64,000 nucleotides of DNA, from contig OZ025652.1 of NCBI GenBank assembly GCA_964019335.1, forward strand, positions 1 through 64,000, written 5' to 3'. This document shows positions 26,801-41,800 of the stretch, one piece after another. A program made the position numbers and the translations under genes. Origin of the DNA: Diplonema japonicum. Lineage: Eukaryota > Euglenozoa > Diplonemea > Diplonemida > Diplonemidae. The notes beneath the pieces were generated by a model, which did no database searches, had not been told where the DNA came from, and worked only from the letters and a program-made list of their open reading frames with translations. Positions within the stretch are counted from its first letter, which is position 1, and the number at the start of each line of letters is the position of its first letter.

Positions 26801-29800
26801 CGGTGCTTGGGCACAGGCACCTCTCACCCATTGGCAACGAGTGTCCCTTGCGCACGACACCTCGTCCTTGAAGACTGCAGGGTCGCAACTCTTCTTCTGG
26901 CAGGCACCGCCACCCGCCACGTCCGAGCAAGGATCCCACTCGCAGAGAGCATCAGAATCGCAATCGTCCTTCACAGTGTGCTTGCATGGCTTCTCGACAC
27001 AAACCTGTGTCGCCCCGACCCACTCGCACACTGCGGGGTCCGCTTCGCACTCGGTTTCCGTTGACCAGTCGCAAGGACGCTCCACACACTCGGGCTTCTT
27101 CGCGTCCCAGTCGCAGCGAGGGTCTTTCTCGCATGTCACCTCGTCGCTGTAGGGGCAGATGGTCTCCACCCAGCACGATGCCTCAGTGGTGCCGTTTACA
27201 ATCTTCCACTGACAGTGGTTCACCGTGTCAGCCGTGCACTTTGGCTCGTCGCAGTGTGCCACGCACGGAGAGTCGACGCACGACAGTCCAACCGCGCTCC
27301 ACACACAACCCGGGTCTGTGGTGCACTCCGTCTGCAGCAGGTGCTGTGGACAAGGCTTGTGCATGCCCGCCTGGTCCTCACTTGATGCACCGGGCATAAG
27401 GAGTTGGCCCCATTTGCTGTTCGGGTCGCAGATTCCGTTCAGAACCTGGTCCGGCATCTCGTCGATCAGCACGTTCATGAAGTGGTCGTCCTGTGGGTTG
27501 GAGGTGATCGGTTTCAATGCAGCCTCGGCATCGATGTCAAGCTTCGTGTGCACTGCAGCCTTCCTCAGCACTACACCGAAGACTTTGACGCCCTCCGTGG
27601 TGAGGACGGCCTTTGCGGAGGACAAGGAGGCGGTGTCTTTGATGGCCCCGTCGGTCACAATGATGAGCACCTTCTGTCGTGTGGAGGGGGAGAACTGGAA
27701 CATTGTACCAGCCCAGTTCAAACCTGTCGCGATGAAGGTACTCCCCTGGATGTAGTTTGCCTCGTGCCAGTCGATGTCCTGCTGCAGCTCCGCGAGGTCG
27801 CCCGTGAGGGAGCCCTCGGAACCCACACCAATAGGCGTCTTCACAGCCTCAGGAATGGGGCCCGAGAACTGAATGATCCCCATCCTCATCCCGCCGTTCG
27901 GCGCAGTCGAGGCTTTTCCGACTGTGTGGTCCTCTCCCGTCAGGGGGAGCGTGTTCACCCAGTCGCGGATCATCTCCATCATGGCGTAGAAGCCTTGCGG
28001 GTGGCGCCCGAAAGCCTCGCTCATCGAGCCAGACCCGTCGAGCAGCAGGACGACATCAAGCACAGGGCACTGCCCGAACTTGCTCTCCACGCACTTCGGG
28101 ACAGTGGCACGCACATCCCAGTAGCACCTGTCCTCCGCGTGGCACTTGCAGCGGTCGTCGGAGAACTTTCCGCATTCCTTCTCCACGCACTTCGTCTTAG
28201 CCGTGTCCCACATGCACTCATCCTCCGCGTTGCATTCCACGGTTCCCTTGAAGGCCCTGCAAGGCTTCTCCTTGCACATGGCGGGAGAGCTGCTCACGTC
28301 AAATCGGCAGTCCGGGTTCTTCGAGCACTCCTTCTCGTTGGGGTATAAAACGCAAGGGGCGATCACGCACGGGTCCGTTGTCCCACCCACCCAGTCGCAG
28401 AATGGGTCTGCCTCGCATGTGGGCTCAGTCCCGTAGTCGCACTTCTCCGTCACACACACGCCACCCACGAGGCTGATCAAACCGCCACAAGCAGTCTTCG
28501 TTGCGGCGCTGTCGAGAGTGGTACCGTAGTTCCAGCTGAGGCTCCTCTTCCCGCCGTCCTTCGACGACGTTGTGAACGCAATGCTCGCGACGATCTCCGC
28601 GACCTTCGCACCGTCGCTTACCCCCGTCACAGTCAACGATCCCTCCGCTGCGTCCCAGTTCACAGCTGCGTTGTTCGCACATGCCCCACAGGTGAGGGAG
28701 TCCTTCCCATTCACGTAGCCATCGCCAATTCTGATGAATGCAGAAGTCTTTGACGCGCACGCGCAGCTCGCGTCGCACGCTGCCCCCGGGAACGGCTTTA
28801 TCGGCATCAGCACCTCGTACGACACTGCCCCGGTCCCTGCATTTGTCGACGCGCCCGAGTACACCAGCCACTCGCACCCGGTCTCCGCCTTGCACTCCGT
28901 CTCCTTCGTGTGCTGGCACGGGATCTTCTCGCATTTCGGTGTTGGAAGCAGCGACCACTTGCAACCGTCAATGTCCTGTTCACATGCCGCCTCGTTGTCG
29001 TGAACACAAGGCTTGACCGTGCACACTGCCGGCTTCGCGACTGCGGAGTCCGACGAAGGCGGCTGGCACACGCACTTCCAGTCCCCGAGGCTCGACGCGT
29101 TGGTGTTCGGGTCGAAGCACAGCTGAGCACAGTTCAGTACACCCTTACAGTCGGCCGTGCACTTCCAACCCTTCTCTTTGCACTCATCCACCCCGCACTC
29201 TGCGGGCTTCCCGGTTGCCGTGGACGTCGAGGGGGGCTGGCACTTGCAGACCCAGTCACTCTTGCTTGACTCCGCGGTGTTGGGGTCCTCACAAATCTGC
29301 CCGGCGTCTTTGCAGGTGTTATTCGAGCACGTGTCGCAGGTCTCCACACACTCGTTGAGTTCGCACGTCGCCTTTTGCGCGACTGCCGACCCCCGGGCAG
29401 GGGCCGTACACAGGCACTCCCAGTCGTCCAGCTTGCTTGTGTCCAGGTCCCTGCAGGTTTGGCCCTCGGCGGTGCACGTTGCCCCGTGCTCCACGCACTC
29501 GTCAACTGTGCACACAGCGGCCTGGGCCGTCGCCTTCCCAGTCGTCGGTGGCGGGCAGCTGCACACCCAATCATCGAGGCTGTCAGGTGCCGTGTTGGGG
29601 TCGAAGCACGTTTGCTCGCAGTTGGGGGTGTTGGGTGCCACGCAGTTGGCCGTGCAGTTGTTCTGAGGCTCGTCGCACTCATCGATCTCACACACCGCGG
29701 GCTTCGCCGTTGCAATGTGCGTCGACGGTGGCGGGCACTTGCAAACCCAGTCGCCGAGGCTTGTCGCCGTCTTGTCGGGGTCCTCGCAGGCCTGCTTTAC

Positions 29801-32800
29801 GCTGCTGCACGTGTCGTTCGCGCAAGTCGGGCAGTTCTGCACTTTGCACTCGTCGATGAGACACCTGGCCGGGCGCGCCGTTGCATTCCCGGTCGCGGGA
29901 GGGGTGCACTCACACGTCCAGTCATTCAGGGTCTGCTGCTTTGAGTCCTTGCATGTCTGGCCCTCCGTTTTGCATACAGAGTCCTTCTCCTCGCACTCGT
30001 CGTACTCGCAGTGCATCACGGGACCGCCCACCTGTTTACCGGTCGCTGGCGGCGGGCACTGGCACTCCCAGTCGTCCATGCTCGCTGTCGTCGGGTTCGG
30101 GTCGTAGCATACCTGCCCGCAGTCCAGCGTCCCGGGCTCACACATTTCCGTGCATTTCCCAGCCTTCGACGCCTCCTTGCACTCGTCGTGGTCACACTCC
30201 GCGACCTTCCCTGTCGCCGTGTGGTTCGACGGAGGTGGACACTTGCACACCCAGTCGTTCGTGCTCTGTGGGCTCGTGTTCATGTCATCGCAGGTCTGGC
30301 CAGCGGCGGTGCACGTATCGTTCGCACACGTCGAGCAGTTCTGCTTGCATTCATCGTACACGCACTCCGCCGGCTTCGCCGTTGCGTTCCCGGTGCTCGG
30401 GAGCCTGCACTGACATTCCCAGTCATCGGCCTTCCCGAGATCGGGGTCGTAGCAGTCTTGCTGCTTCGCGAGGCAAGTCGCCCCGTGAATCTCACACTCG
30501 TCAAAGTGACACATAGCTGTCTTCCCAGTCGCCTTGCCCGTCATAGGGGGCTCACACTCGCAGGTGAAGTCCGACGGGGTGTTGCAAACCGTGTTTGCGT
30601 CGTAGCAGCTCTGGTTCGCCCCGGCGCACACCGTGTCGCCCACACACTCATCGCAGATACAGATCGCAGGCTTCCCAGTGGCTGAGTTGTTCGCCGCAGG
30701 CGGCTTGCACGTGCAAATCCAGTCCCCGGTGCTTGTGGCGTCAGTGTTGGGGTCAGTGCAGGTCTGATTTGCGTCAGAGCAGGTTGTCCCCGCGCACGTG
30801 GGGCACGTATCCACACACTCGTCAAGCACGCACGGCTTCGCTGCCGCCGCCGTCGCCTTCCCGGTGCTGGGCGGCGGGCACAAGCACTCCCAGTCTCCAA
30901 GCTTCGTCAAGTCTGGGTCATTGCACCTCTGTCCTACAGCTGTGCAGGTTGCGTTGTGCTCCTTGCACTCGTCGACCTCACAGGTCGCGGGCGTTGCTGT
31001 CGCTTTCCCGCTGTACGGCGTATCGCACTCACACACGTAATCATCGTTGCTGTTGCAGTCTGTGTTGGGGTCGAAGCAGGCCTGTCCAGCCGGGGCACAC
31101 TTCTGTGCCCCCTTGCACTCATCGCACACACACGTTGCGGGCTTCGCTGTCGCGCTCCCCACCGCGGGAGGCTTGCAGGTGCACGTCCAGTCGTTTAAAG
31201 CGTGCACACCAGTGTTCCCATCCTCGCAGGTCTGCCCCGCATCTTCGCACGCCTTCTTCGCACACGTCGGGCAGGTCTGCACCACGCACTCGTCAAGCGA
31301 GCAGTTTGCCGGTGCACCCACCATGGGGGTCCCGGTCCAAGGCGTCGGGCACTCACACTCCCAGTCCCCGTACTTCGTGGTGTCGGGGTCTTTGCAGGTC
31401 TGCCCCTCTGCCTGGCACACGTTTGCTGGATTCGTGGCTGTCTGCGCACACGTCGGGCACACCACAACACACTCGTTCGTTTCGCACACCATTCCGGCGC
31501 TTGTCCCTGTTTGGGGTGTCCCGGTGGAAGGTGGGGCGCACTTGCACACCCAATCCCCCTTCGACATCGGGTCCGTGTTCGGGTCGTCGCAAACGTGCCC
31601 AGCGTCCGTGCACTTCTTCGCCTCTGGGTCTGTCTCGCACTCACCAGGGTACTCGCAGTCGGCAGGCTGCATTGTCGCAGACGCATTCTTCACCGCAGGA
31701 GGAACGATGCAGCGGCACTCCCAGTCGTTCTTGCTGCTCAGAGACGGGTTCGGGTCCACGCACTCCTGCCCAGCGTCCGCGCACTTCTTCTCGTTGTCCG
31801 GTGTTTTGCACTCGTCGACAACGCACGGCGTTGCCACCTTCCCTGTCGCGAACCCGACCGACGGCGGTGGGCACGTGCAGATCCAGTCGCCCGTGCTGCT
31901 TGCCGCAACGTTCGGGTCGTGGCAGGTCTGACCTTCCGACTTGCACGTCCCCTTCGAACAGGTCGGGCAGTCCGCTACACACTCGTCTATCACGCAAGTC
32001 GCAGCGTTCGCGATGGCCACCCCGGTGCTGGGTGGCGGGCACGTGCACGTCCAGTCGCTCGTCGAGGTCATAGAAATGTCCGGGTCGTTGCAGGTCTGGC
32101 TCTGGCTGCTGCACGTGTCGTTGGCGCACGTTGCGCACGTGCCAACGCATTCGTCGATGGTGCACTCCGCAGGCTGTGCCGTTGCCGTACCGTTCATCGG
32201 CGGCTTGCAGCGGCATTCCCAGTCACCTGCCTTGGACTGGTCAGGGTCGACACAGTCCTGGTTCATGTTCGTACAGGTGTCTCGGTGCAGGTCACACTCG
32301 TCGACATCGCACGAAGGGGTAACAGGGCCACCAACCTTAGGAGGCATCTGCGCAGGGGGCGGGCACGCACACGTCCAGTCGCTCAGCTTGCTGGTGTCCG
32401 GGTCGTTGCAGATCTGCGACGCGTTTGAGCACGCATTATCGGCGCACGTGGGGCACGTCTCTACGCACTCGTCGATGCGGCAAATAGCAGCGTTTCCGAT
32501 GGCCACCCCGGTGTAGGGAGGTGGGCACGTGCACGTCCAGTCCCCGGTTGAGTGCATCGACTTGTCTGGGTCCTCGCAAGTCTGGCTCTCGACCGAGCAC
32601 GTAGTGTTCGCGCAAGTTGCACAGGAGGCCACGCACTCGTCGATCATGCACTCCGCGGGCTTCGCCACCCCGCTCCCATTCAAGGGCGGCTTGCACCTGC
32701 ACTCCCAGTCACCCGCGACCAACGGGTTCGGGTCCACACAGACCTGGTCCACGTTTTCGCACACATCCCTCAGCTTGTCGCACTCATCTTCTTCGCACCC

Positions 32801-35800
32801 AGAGGCAGGCTTCCCCTGCGCGGGCGGCTGCTGCGAAGGCGGCGGGCAACTGCACAGCCAGTCGTTCGTCTGCGTGGTGTCGGGGTCGAAACAGGTCTGG
32901 TTCTGGTCGCTGCACGTCGTCCCAGCACATGTCATTCCTGTGCAGTTTGCGGCGCACTCGTCAAGCGAGCATTTTGCAGCGTTCGCAATGGCAACCCCGG
33001 TGTAGGGAGGCGGGCACGTACACGTCCAGTCCCCGATCGAGGTGCTTGAGATGTCCGGGTCCTCGCAAGTCTGGCTCTCGTCCGAGCACGTCGTGTTCGC
33101 GCACGTTGCACAGGATGCCACGCACTCGTCAATGGTGCACTCCGCGGGTTTCGCTGTCGCGCTTCCGTTCATCGGAGGCACACATTTGCACTTCCAGTCA
33201 TCTGCAACCAGCTGGTTAGGGTCTTCGCAGACCTGCATCTTGTTCTCGCACACCGCCTTGTGCAAGTCACACTCGTCCACCTCGCAATTCATCACCGGCT
33301 TCAAAGGCGAGGGAGGCTGCTTTGAGGGCGGCGGGCAGTTGCACGTCCAGTCGCTCAGCGTCGTGAAGTCAGGATCGTGGCAGGTCTGGTTGTGGTCGCT
33401 GCAGGTCGTGTTTGCGCACGTGGGGCCCGTACACAAGGGAGAACACTCATCCAGCTTGCAGATTGCCGCTGCCGCCGTTGCCGATCCCGTGAAAGGGTTC
33501 TGACACGTGCAGGTCCAGTCGCCTGTGGAGTGCGCGGCCTTGTTAGGGTCCTCACAAAGCTGGTTCTCGTCTGAGCACGTTGTGTTCGCACAGCTGGGGC
33601 ATGTCTTCACGCACTCATCGAGTTCGCACCATGCCACCTGTGCGGTCGCGCTCCCGTTCGACGGAGGCACGCATTTGCACATCCAGTCTCCCGTAACCGC
33701 CAGGTCCGGGTCCTCGCAGGTCTGGCCGGCGTTGAGACAGGTGTCCTTATGCAGATCGCATTCGTTAAAATCGCAGTTGAGAACGGCAGCAGCCACCAAA
33801 CTCTGGTTCGAGGGCGGTGGGCAAGTGCAGGTCCAGTCACTCAGCGTCGTGGTGTCCGGGTCGTGGCAGGTCTGGTTCTTGTCGCTGCAGGTCGTCTTTG
33901 CACAGGTACTGCAAGTCTGGTCCACACATTCGTCGATCTGGCAGATCGCGGAGTTCGCCACTGCCACACCCGTGAAGGGGAGCTTGCAGGTGCAGGTCCA
34001 GTCGCTCAAACTCGTCACCGTAGGGTTCGGGTCGAAGCACTCCTGGTTCTTGTCGCTGCAGGTGGTCTTCGCGCACGTCGGGCAATCCACCGCGCATTCG
34101 TCGAGCACGCATACCGCTGCCGCCTGCCCCGGCTGCGTCGTGGGGTCCCTCGTTGCCGGCGGAACGCAGTCGCAATAGAAATCGTCTGAGCAAGGTGTCG
34201 GGTTCGGGTCCATGCAGAGCTGGTTCACCGCTCCGCAGGTAAGGTTCCCCTTCTGGCCGTCCCCGCATTCGTCGTGCTGGCACACACTGTTTACCGAGTC
34301 CCACTGGCACATCGCGTCGGCCTTGCACGCGTTCTCATTGTACACGGGATCGCTGGTGGTGTACGCACAGTCGCAGTTAGGGTCCGGGGCGTTAGTGCAG
34401 ATGCTGCCGTTCACCCAGGTGCAGTTGTTGCTGGGGTCCGTTCGGCATGCAGAGTCGTTGCAGTGGAGCAAACATGGCGAGTTCAGGCATACCGCACCCA
34501 CATCGGACCAGATGCAGCCAGGATCCTTCTTGCAAGTTCCCTGGGTCTTGTAGTCTGGGCATGGGAGGTGAACACCGGAAGAGGGCTGCGGGGGGTTCTG
34601 AACGATCAGGTGTCCCCAGGGACCGTTGGGATCACAGATGCTGTTCATGAGCCCGGGGACTTCGTCGATCATTACGTTTTTGAAGTGGTCATCGTGCGGG
34701 TCGGAGGTGATCGGCTTTAGGGTCTTCTCTGCGTCCAGGTCCGCTTTCGTGTGGATCGTGGCCTTCCTCACCACGATACCAAATACTTGCACGCCCTCCC
34801 TGTCGAGCTCCGCCCTCGAAGTGGCGAGGGAGTTCGGGTCGAATATCTCCCCATCCGTGAAGATGAACAGCACCCTCTGTCTCCCGTCCACGGGCGATGC
34901 ATGGAACATGTCTGCCGCCATCGTCAGACCCTGCTCAATCATGGTGCCGGAGCCCATGTAGTTGTCCTCATGCCAGTCCACGTCGTCCTCGAGCTCCTGC
35001 AGTGCGCCGGAGAGCCTGCCACCGGTACCCACACCACCGGGCGTGGTCCTCGCCTCGCTCTGCCAGTAGTTCCAACCGGAGAACTGCACGACTCCGACAC
35101 GCACCCCGCCGTTGTCCTTTGCAGAATTTATCCCCACAGTCGCATCCTCTCCGTTCAAGGGCAGGGTTTCGATCCAGTCCCTCATCATTTCCATGAGGGC
35201 GTCGAAGCCGTGTGGGTGGTTCCCGAACTTTGCGGACATCGAACCCGACCCGTCGAGCACTAGCACGATGTCGAGGGTAGGGCACTCGCCGAACTCGATT
35301 GCAACACAGGCCCCGGTATGCTTCAGCCCAGCCCCGGGCTTCCAGTAGCACTTTTCATGCTGGTTGCATGGGCACATCGTAGGGAACTTGCTGCAGTCCA
35401 AGTCCACACAGGTCTTCGACGTTGTGTTGTACATGCAGTCACTCTGCTCGTCACACTTCTGCTGCGTTTGGATCGCCGGGCATTTCTTCTGCGAGCAGAC
35501 CGCGGGGTTCGTGGTGATGTCCCACTTGCACATGGCGTCCTTGTCGCAGCACCTTTCATCACGGAACTGGGCACACACGCGGTCCTTGCACTTCGAGTTG
35601 GGTGCGTCCCACACGCAGTGAGCGTCGGCATCGCAATCGCCTTTGGCAGTAAAGTAGTCGCAGCCCTTGCTCATGCACTGCAGCTTCGTTGTGTTTCCGC
35701 ATAGCGCGTGATCCCATTTGCACGCAGGGTCCGCCACGCACACCGACTGAAAGGTCGAGGAGCAGGGTTCCACGACGCACACATCCTTTCCGTTTTGATT

Positions 35801-38800
35801 CACCCACGCACAGCCGTCCTTGTCGGCGTCACAATCGGCTTGGTTCTTGTTCGGGGTGCACGGGGGCAGGATGCACTTTCCGTTGTCCCACACGCACTGG
35901 TCAGGGGAGTTTACGCACTGGGTCTGGTCAGTGTACGCGCACTTCGTTTCCTTCCAGCACTCCGTTCCGTTCCACTTGCACAGGTTTGCCGTGTCCTTGA
36001 TGCACGACTGCTCGTCACAGTGCGCCATGCACGGGGAGTCCTGGCACGCAGCACCTGCGGCGTGCCACTCGCACCCGGGGTCTGCGTTGCAGAGGTGCGA
36101 GTCCGTGTGGTGCGGGCACGGGGCGTGTACACCCGCCTGTGGCGGGGTCTTCACGATCAGGTGCCCGAACTTTCCGTTCGGGTCGCAGATGTCCCCCAGT
36201 ACCTTGGTCGAGATCTCGTCCAGCATGAGGTTCTGGAAGTGGTCGTCGTGAACATCGGAAGTAATTGGCTTTAGGGTTGCCTCGGCATCCCAGTCAGCCT
36301 TCGTGTGCGCCTGCTGCTTTCGGATCACGATACCGAAGGTCTGCACGTCCTCCTGGTCCAGCACCGATCTTGCGGGTCCGAGGGAGTTCGGGTCATAGAT
36401 TTGTCCGTCAGTAAAGATGATGAGGATCCTGGGACGAACAGCATGCTGATGCGACGCATCGAACATGTCCCCTACCATCGTCAGCCCCTTCTCGATCATG
36501 GTACCGTCACCCATGTAGTTCGCCTCGTGCCAGTCAAGGTCGCGGCTGATCTCCCCAATGTCGCCAGACAGGTGGCCCCCGGTGCCGGTACCGGCAGGAG
36601 TCTGGATCGCCTCTGACCTGCCCGGGATAAACCACCAGGGGTTCCTCCCAGAGAACTGCACGAAACCGAGTCTGAGCCCACCGGAGGTGGGGCCTGCACC
36701 AGTGTTTGTTGACGCCTTCTCTCCAGTGAGGGGGAGGGTCTTTGCCCAGTCCCTCAGGATCTCAACCAGTCCGTAGAAGCCGTGCGGGTGGTTCCCGAAC
36801 CAGGCATCCATCGAGCCAGACCCATCCAGCAGCATGATCACGTCCATCGTGGGGCACTCACCAAACTTAGAGTCAGTACACTTGTGGTGCGCGTCGTCGT
36901 AGTAGCAGTCGGGGTGTGCCCTGCACGGGCACTTGTCCAGTTTGCTGCAGTCCTCTTCCACGCACTCCAGCTTCCCGGAGTCCCACAAGCATTTGCTGTC
37001 CGCATCGCACTGGTCCTTCGCCGCAGCTGTCGGGTACGTCTTAGGGCAGTACTTCTCACCGCATACAACGGGGCTCGCGGTGAGGTCCCAGTGGCACGCA
37101 TCATCGTGGTCGCAGCACTTCTCAGTGGGGTACTTTGCGCATTTCCCAAGCTCGCATTTAAGCTGGTTCGTCCACACGCACCAGGTGTCCTTCACACACC
37201 CTGCCTGTGTCGCGTGATCAGGCTGCGAACACCTTTTCGGCACACACTTCTGGTCAACAGGGTCAGCGCACACCTCGTCCCACTCGCAATCCGCATCCGG
37301 AACGCAGTCTGTTTTGTTCGCGTGGAAACACGGCGTTTCCACGCACTTCGCGTTCGGTTGCACAGCTGTGTCCCACGTGCATTGCTTCCCAAGGTTCTGA
37401 CACGCCCCCCGATCAGTCGCCTGACATGGGCCTTTAACGCATCTGGGGTTTTTCGTCGCGTCCCACGAGCAGCCCGTGTCGGTGCAGTCCTTCTGGTTGA
37501 GGTGGTCCTTGCATTCGGTCTTCTCGCACTGGAGAGTGCCGTTGTTGAACTTGCACTTGTTGGTGGTGTCAGCCACACAGTCTGTCTCCCCGCAGTGACG
37601 GAAGCAAGGGTGGTCCTCGCAGGCAATGGTGATTGTGTTCCACTGGCAGGTCGAGCGGGCGTTGCAGTCTGGGATGCTTTGGATCGTGTCGCACGCGGGT
37701 TCTGTGTTGGGCTTCGTAGTCGAGCCGCTGGTGATGAGGGCACCGAACACACTGTTCGGGTCACAGAAATCGTCGAGCACCTTGTGCGCCTCGTCGATCT
37801 GCATCATCAGGGCGTGGCTGTCCTTCGGATCGGTCACGATCTCCTTCAAGGCGTTCAAGTTCAGCTGATCCAGGAAGTTGGGAGTTCCCCTTGTCAGCAC
37901 GATACCAAAGGTCTGGACCCCCTCAGCCTTCAGCACTGCTCCAGCCGGGCCTAAGGAACCCCTGTCCTGGATCATGCCGTCCGTGAAAATGAGGAGGATC
38001 TTCTTCCTGTAGGCGGGGGAAGACTTGAAAGTCTCCCCCGCGAATTCCTCCGCCTCCTTCACCAGGGTCTGCGGCCTCCGGTTCACACTCTCGTGCCAGT
38101 CCAGGTCTGCCAAAAGCTGGGCCTTGTCACCGGTGAGCTTTCCACAGTCATCAGCCGGGTCGCGTCCCGGTTGTGTGTTCATGTTGCTGCTAGAGGGAAT
38201 ACCGTCCCCTTTGCCCATGACGGGGGGGCTGCACGCGCACGACTGGCATTCCGCGAGCCTCACACCCTGGTCCCACTCGCTGAATCCAACGCGCACCCTG
38301 CCGTTAGTGTCGGTCGAGGTCACGCCGGCCGCCTCGCCGGTCAAGGGGAGCGCCTGCACCCAGTCCCTGAGGGCCTCCATCAGCCCCTCGAAGCCGTTGG
38401 GGTGGGTCCCGAACCTGTTATTCATCGAGGTGGATCCGTCGAAAGCCACCACCACGTCCAGGTCAGGGCACTGCGTGAAGTGTTGATCTCTGCACACGGG
38501 TTTCGTCGGAACGGAGCGGTCCACCACACACCTCGCGTCAGCCTGGCAGTCACACATCCTGTCTGTCCCCATCGCAAGGTCGTTGTATGAGTCACACGTC
38601 TTATCCACGCACTTGTCGCCCGTGGAATCCCACATGCACGTCCCCTTGGGGTCAGCGTTGCAGCTCGTCGCATCGGTGAAGGTTTTGAAGCAGTACTTCT
38701 CCTTGCAACCCGCGCACCCAGTAGGGTCCCAGTGGCAGTCGGTGTCGTGGTTGCATGTTGCTTCCGCTGCGTGCTTGTAGCACTTCGACTCGGCGCACGA

Positions 38801-41800
38801 TGAGGTCGCTGCTGTCCACTTGCACGCCGAGTCCGCAATGCACACGGACTCTGTGTTTACACCGATGCAGTGCTGCTTGTGGCACTTCGAGCTCGCTGCG
38901 TCCCATTCGCACCCGTCACCGCTGTTCGTGCAGGCGTTACTTTCGGTTTGGTCGCACACCTTCTTCATGCAAGTGTTGGTCTCGCACTTCCAGTCGCACT
39001 TCCCGCTCACGTGGTTCAAACAGTTCAGCTTCCCCACCACCGTCGTGCAGTCAGGGTCCTTCTCCTCGCAGGTCTGTTTCGTGGGGTCCCATTGGCAGTC
39101 CTTGTCGGCGGTGCACGTACCATCCGTGAAGTGCAGACACTTCTTTGGCACGCACGTCGCCGGCGTCGCCGTCGTGTCCCACATGCACATGTCGTCTGGG
39201 TCGTTCTCGCACGCGTTCTTGTCCGGGTACTCGCACACCTTCCTCTGGCACTTGTCCACGTCCCAGAAGCAGTGGTTCGCAGTGTCCTGTTCGCACGGTA
39301 CCTCAGCGCAATGCTCCTCACACACCGTCGACCCGCAGTAGCCGCTCCCCACAGGGTTGGCCGACCCCGCTGTACACGAGATCACGCTGCCGGACAGCTT
39401 GCAGTTCGTGCAGGTCATACCTGCGGACACTTGTGCCGCTGGGAGCTCCTGGCAGTTCAGGTTCGTGCAGCCGTTACCCGGGCACGTAGTGGGGGCTGGG
39501 GTCTTCCAGTTGCATGCCTGGTCCGACCTGCATTCCAGCTTCACCCCCCACTTTGCGCAAGGAACGGCGGCAGACTGTGCGGGAGGCGTCGTCGTCCCAC
39601 CACCGCCCGCGTTCTGGTTCTGCGCTTGCTGCCTGATAGCGGCACCGAACCTCCCTGCCGGATCGCAGAAGTCGTTGAACACCTCACTCAACATGTCATC
39701 CAGTGGCACGTTCACGAAGTGGTCGTCGTGGTCGTCGGAGGTCACCGGCTTCAAGGTGTCCTCGGCGTCGATGTCAGCCTTCGTGTGGGCAACACCCTTC
39801 CTCACAACCACCCCGAAGGTGACGACCCCCTCGGCGTCAAGCTTCTTTCTGATTTCGGGGATCTCCTTGCTTTTCTGCGGCTCCAAGGGGTTCATCTGCC
39901 CGTCAGTGATAATGACAAGGACGTGCGCGCGGTGCGCCGGCGATCCATGGAAGATGTCCACCGCATCATCAAGGGCCGCTGCCATGTAGGTGAGAGACCC
40001 CATGTAATTGGCTTCGTGCCAGTCAATGTCGTTCTCCAGCTCGTTCAGATCACCCGTAAGCTGCCCATTCGAACAGGTTTTCCCCGAGGAGAGCCTGGGC
40101 ATGGTGCAGCCCCAGTGCTTCGTGTCGCAGCCGTTCGCGCCATTCCTGCACACCCAGTACTCGTTCTCGATGGAGAACTGCACGAAGGCGATACGGAAGG
40201 TCCCCCCCTTCACGTCCGACTTTATCCCAATCGTATTGTCCTCGCCAGTCAAGGGGAGGGTCCTGACCCAGTCCCTCAGCATCTCGAGCATACCGTAGTA
40301 GCCGTGCGGGTGGGTCCCGAACCTCGCACCCATGGAACCGGAACCGTCGAGCACGAACACAACGTCCAGGTCCGGGCAAGCAGACACGTGGTTGTCCTTG
40401 CACTTCGGGGCCGGGGGCGTCACCGCGGGATCCCAGTAGCAATTCTTGTCTGCAATGCAATCGCAGTTCTTCGCGTGGTCAGAGCAGGTCGCGGGGGAGC
40501 AATACGGCCCCTTCGAATCCGTACCCGGCTTGCAGGTCGGGTCCGACTCGCATGCTGCCTGGTTGATGGTCCCCATCACCGTAGGAGAGGTCCCGAGGCC
40601 CGGGTACTTCGTGTTGTGGTCCTTGGTGCACTGCGTGGGCTGGCAAGACGGCGGCGTTGTCCCTGTGTTCCAGTGGCATCGGGGATCGTGGTCGCACTTC
40701 ACCTCGTCGTCCTTGTACTGAGGGCAGTAGTCGGTCACGCACTGGTTGGTGCTATCCCAGTGGCAAACAGCGCTGGTCCCGCAGTCCGCCTGATTCAGGG
40801 GCTTGCATTTGTCTTCAGAGCAGGTTGAGGTGGCCGGGTCCCACACACAGCTGTCGCAGTTTTTACAGTCGGCCTGCGTCTTCGCGAGCACGCACTTCTT
40901 TTCCTTGCACATGGTGCCCAGCCACTCGCAGTCCGTGTTGACGGAGCACGTCCCGGAGTCCGGGTATGAGCACCTGGTGTCCCGGCAGACAGTGCTGTCA
41001 CAGTCCCACTCGCAGTTTGGGTCCGCCTTGCACACCGCAGGATCGGTCGTTGTCGAGCACGTCGGGATCTGCTTGCACACGGGGGGGTCCAGAGACGTGT
41101 CCCACTGGCAGTTTGCGGTGCTGTTCTGGCACTTCTCCTTTACGAAGAGCGAACCACAAGGCTTGGGGTCGCACGTGCTACCGTCCCACTTGCACAGCAG
41201 GTCAGGGTCATTCTCGCATGCGTTCTGGTCGGTGTAGTCGCACACCTTCCTCTCGCAAGTGTCGCCGGGGGTCTTCCAGCCGCACGCAGCGTCAGCATCA
41301 CAGCAGGCTTTGCCGCAGCACTTTGAACAGTGGGTCTCCTCGCACGTACCGTCGATTGACGACTGCACGGAAGCACCACAGATGACGGTTGCCCTCTGGA
41401 GCTTGCACTTGCTGCAGTCATACATCCCCTTGTACTGCTGCGGTACACCTTGGCAGTTCAGTTGCGGGCAACCGGTTGCGGAAGAGCAGGTCGCGATCTT
41501 CGGCGTTTTCCATTCGCACAGAGAGTCGGCATTGCACTCGTCCTTGAAACCCCAGGTCGCGCACTGGTAGTGCTTCGCGTCAACGGGGGGGATGAGGGTC
41601 TTCCCGAACTTCGAGTTCGGGTCGCAGAAGGGATCCAGCACCTGCCCCGGGATCTCGTCCAGCATGAGGTTCATGAAGTGGTCGTCCTTGGGATCCGTCA
41701 CCAGCGGCTTTAGCTTCGCCTCCGCGTTGTCGTCCTGGAAGGTGTGGTGGGAAAACCTCCTCATCACGATCCCGAATACAACCACGTTTTCGTCGCGGAG

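Larger units (their letters stand above)
8045..28072 (-). repeat. vWA block II: thirteen vWA domains with Cys-rich linkers
   Basis: vWA domains 6-18 start (CPxxD) at about 28072, 26532, 24166, 22572, 21052, 19509, 17962, 16412, 14830, 13314, 11770, 10234 and 8709, so the period is close to 1.55 kb except where the second lectin module intervenes (25.3-24.6 kb). The motif FGRHPHGF recurs in most. Domains 9 and 11 have DGGVS and domains 15 and 16 have DGTxS in place of DGSxS, so metal binding may be weakened there. Confidence 0.88.
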
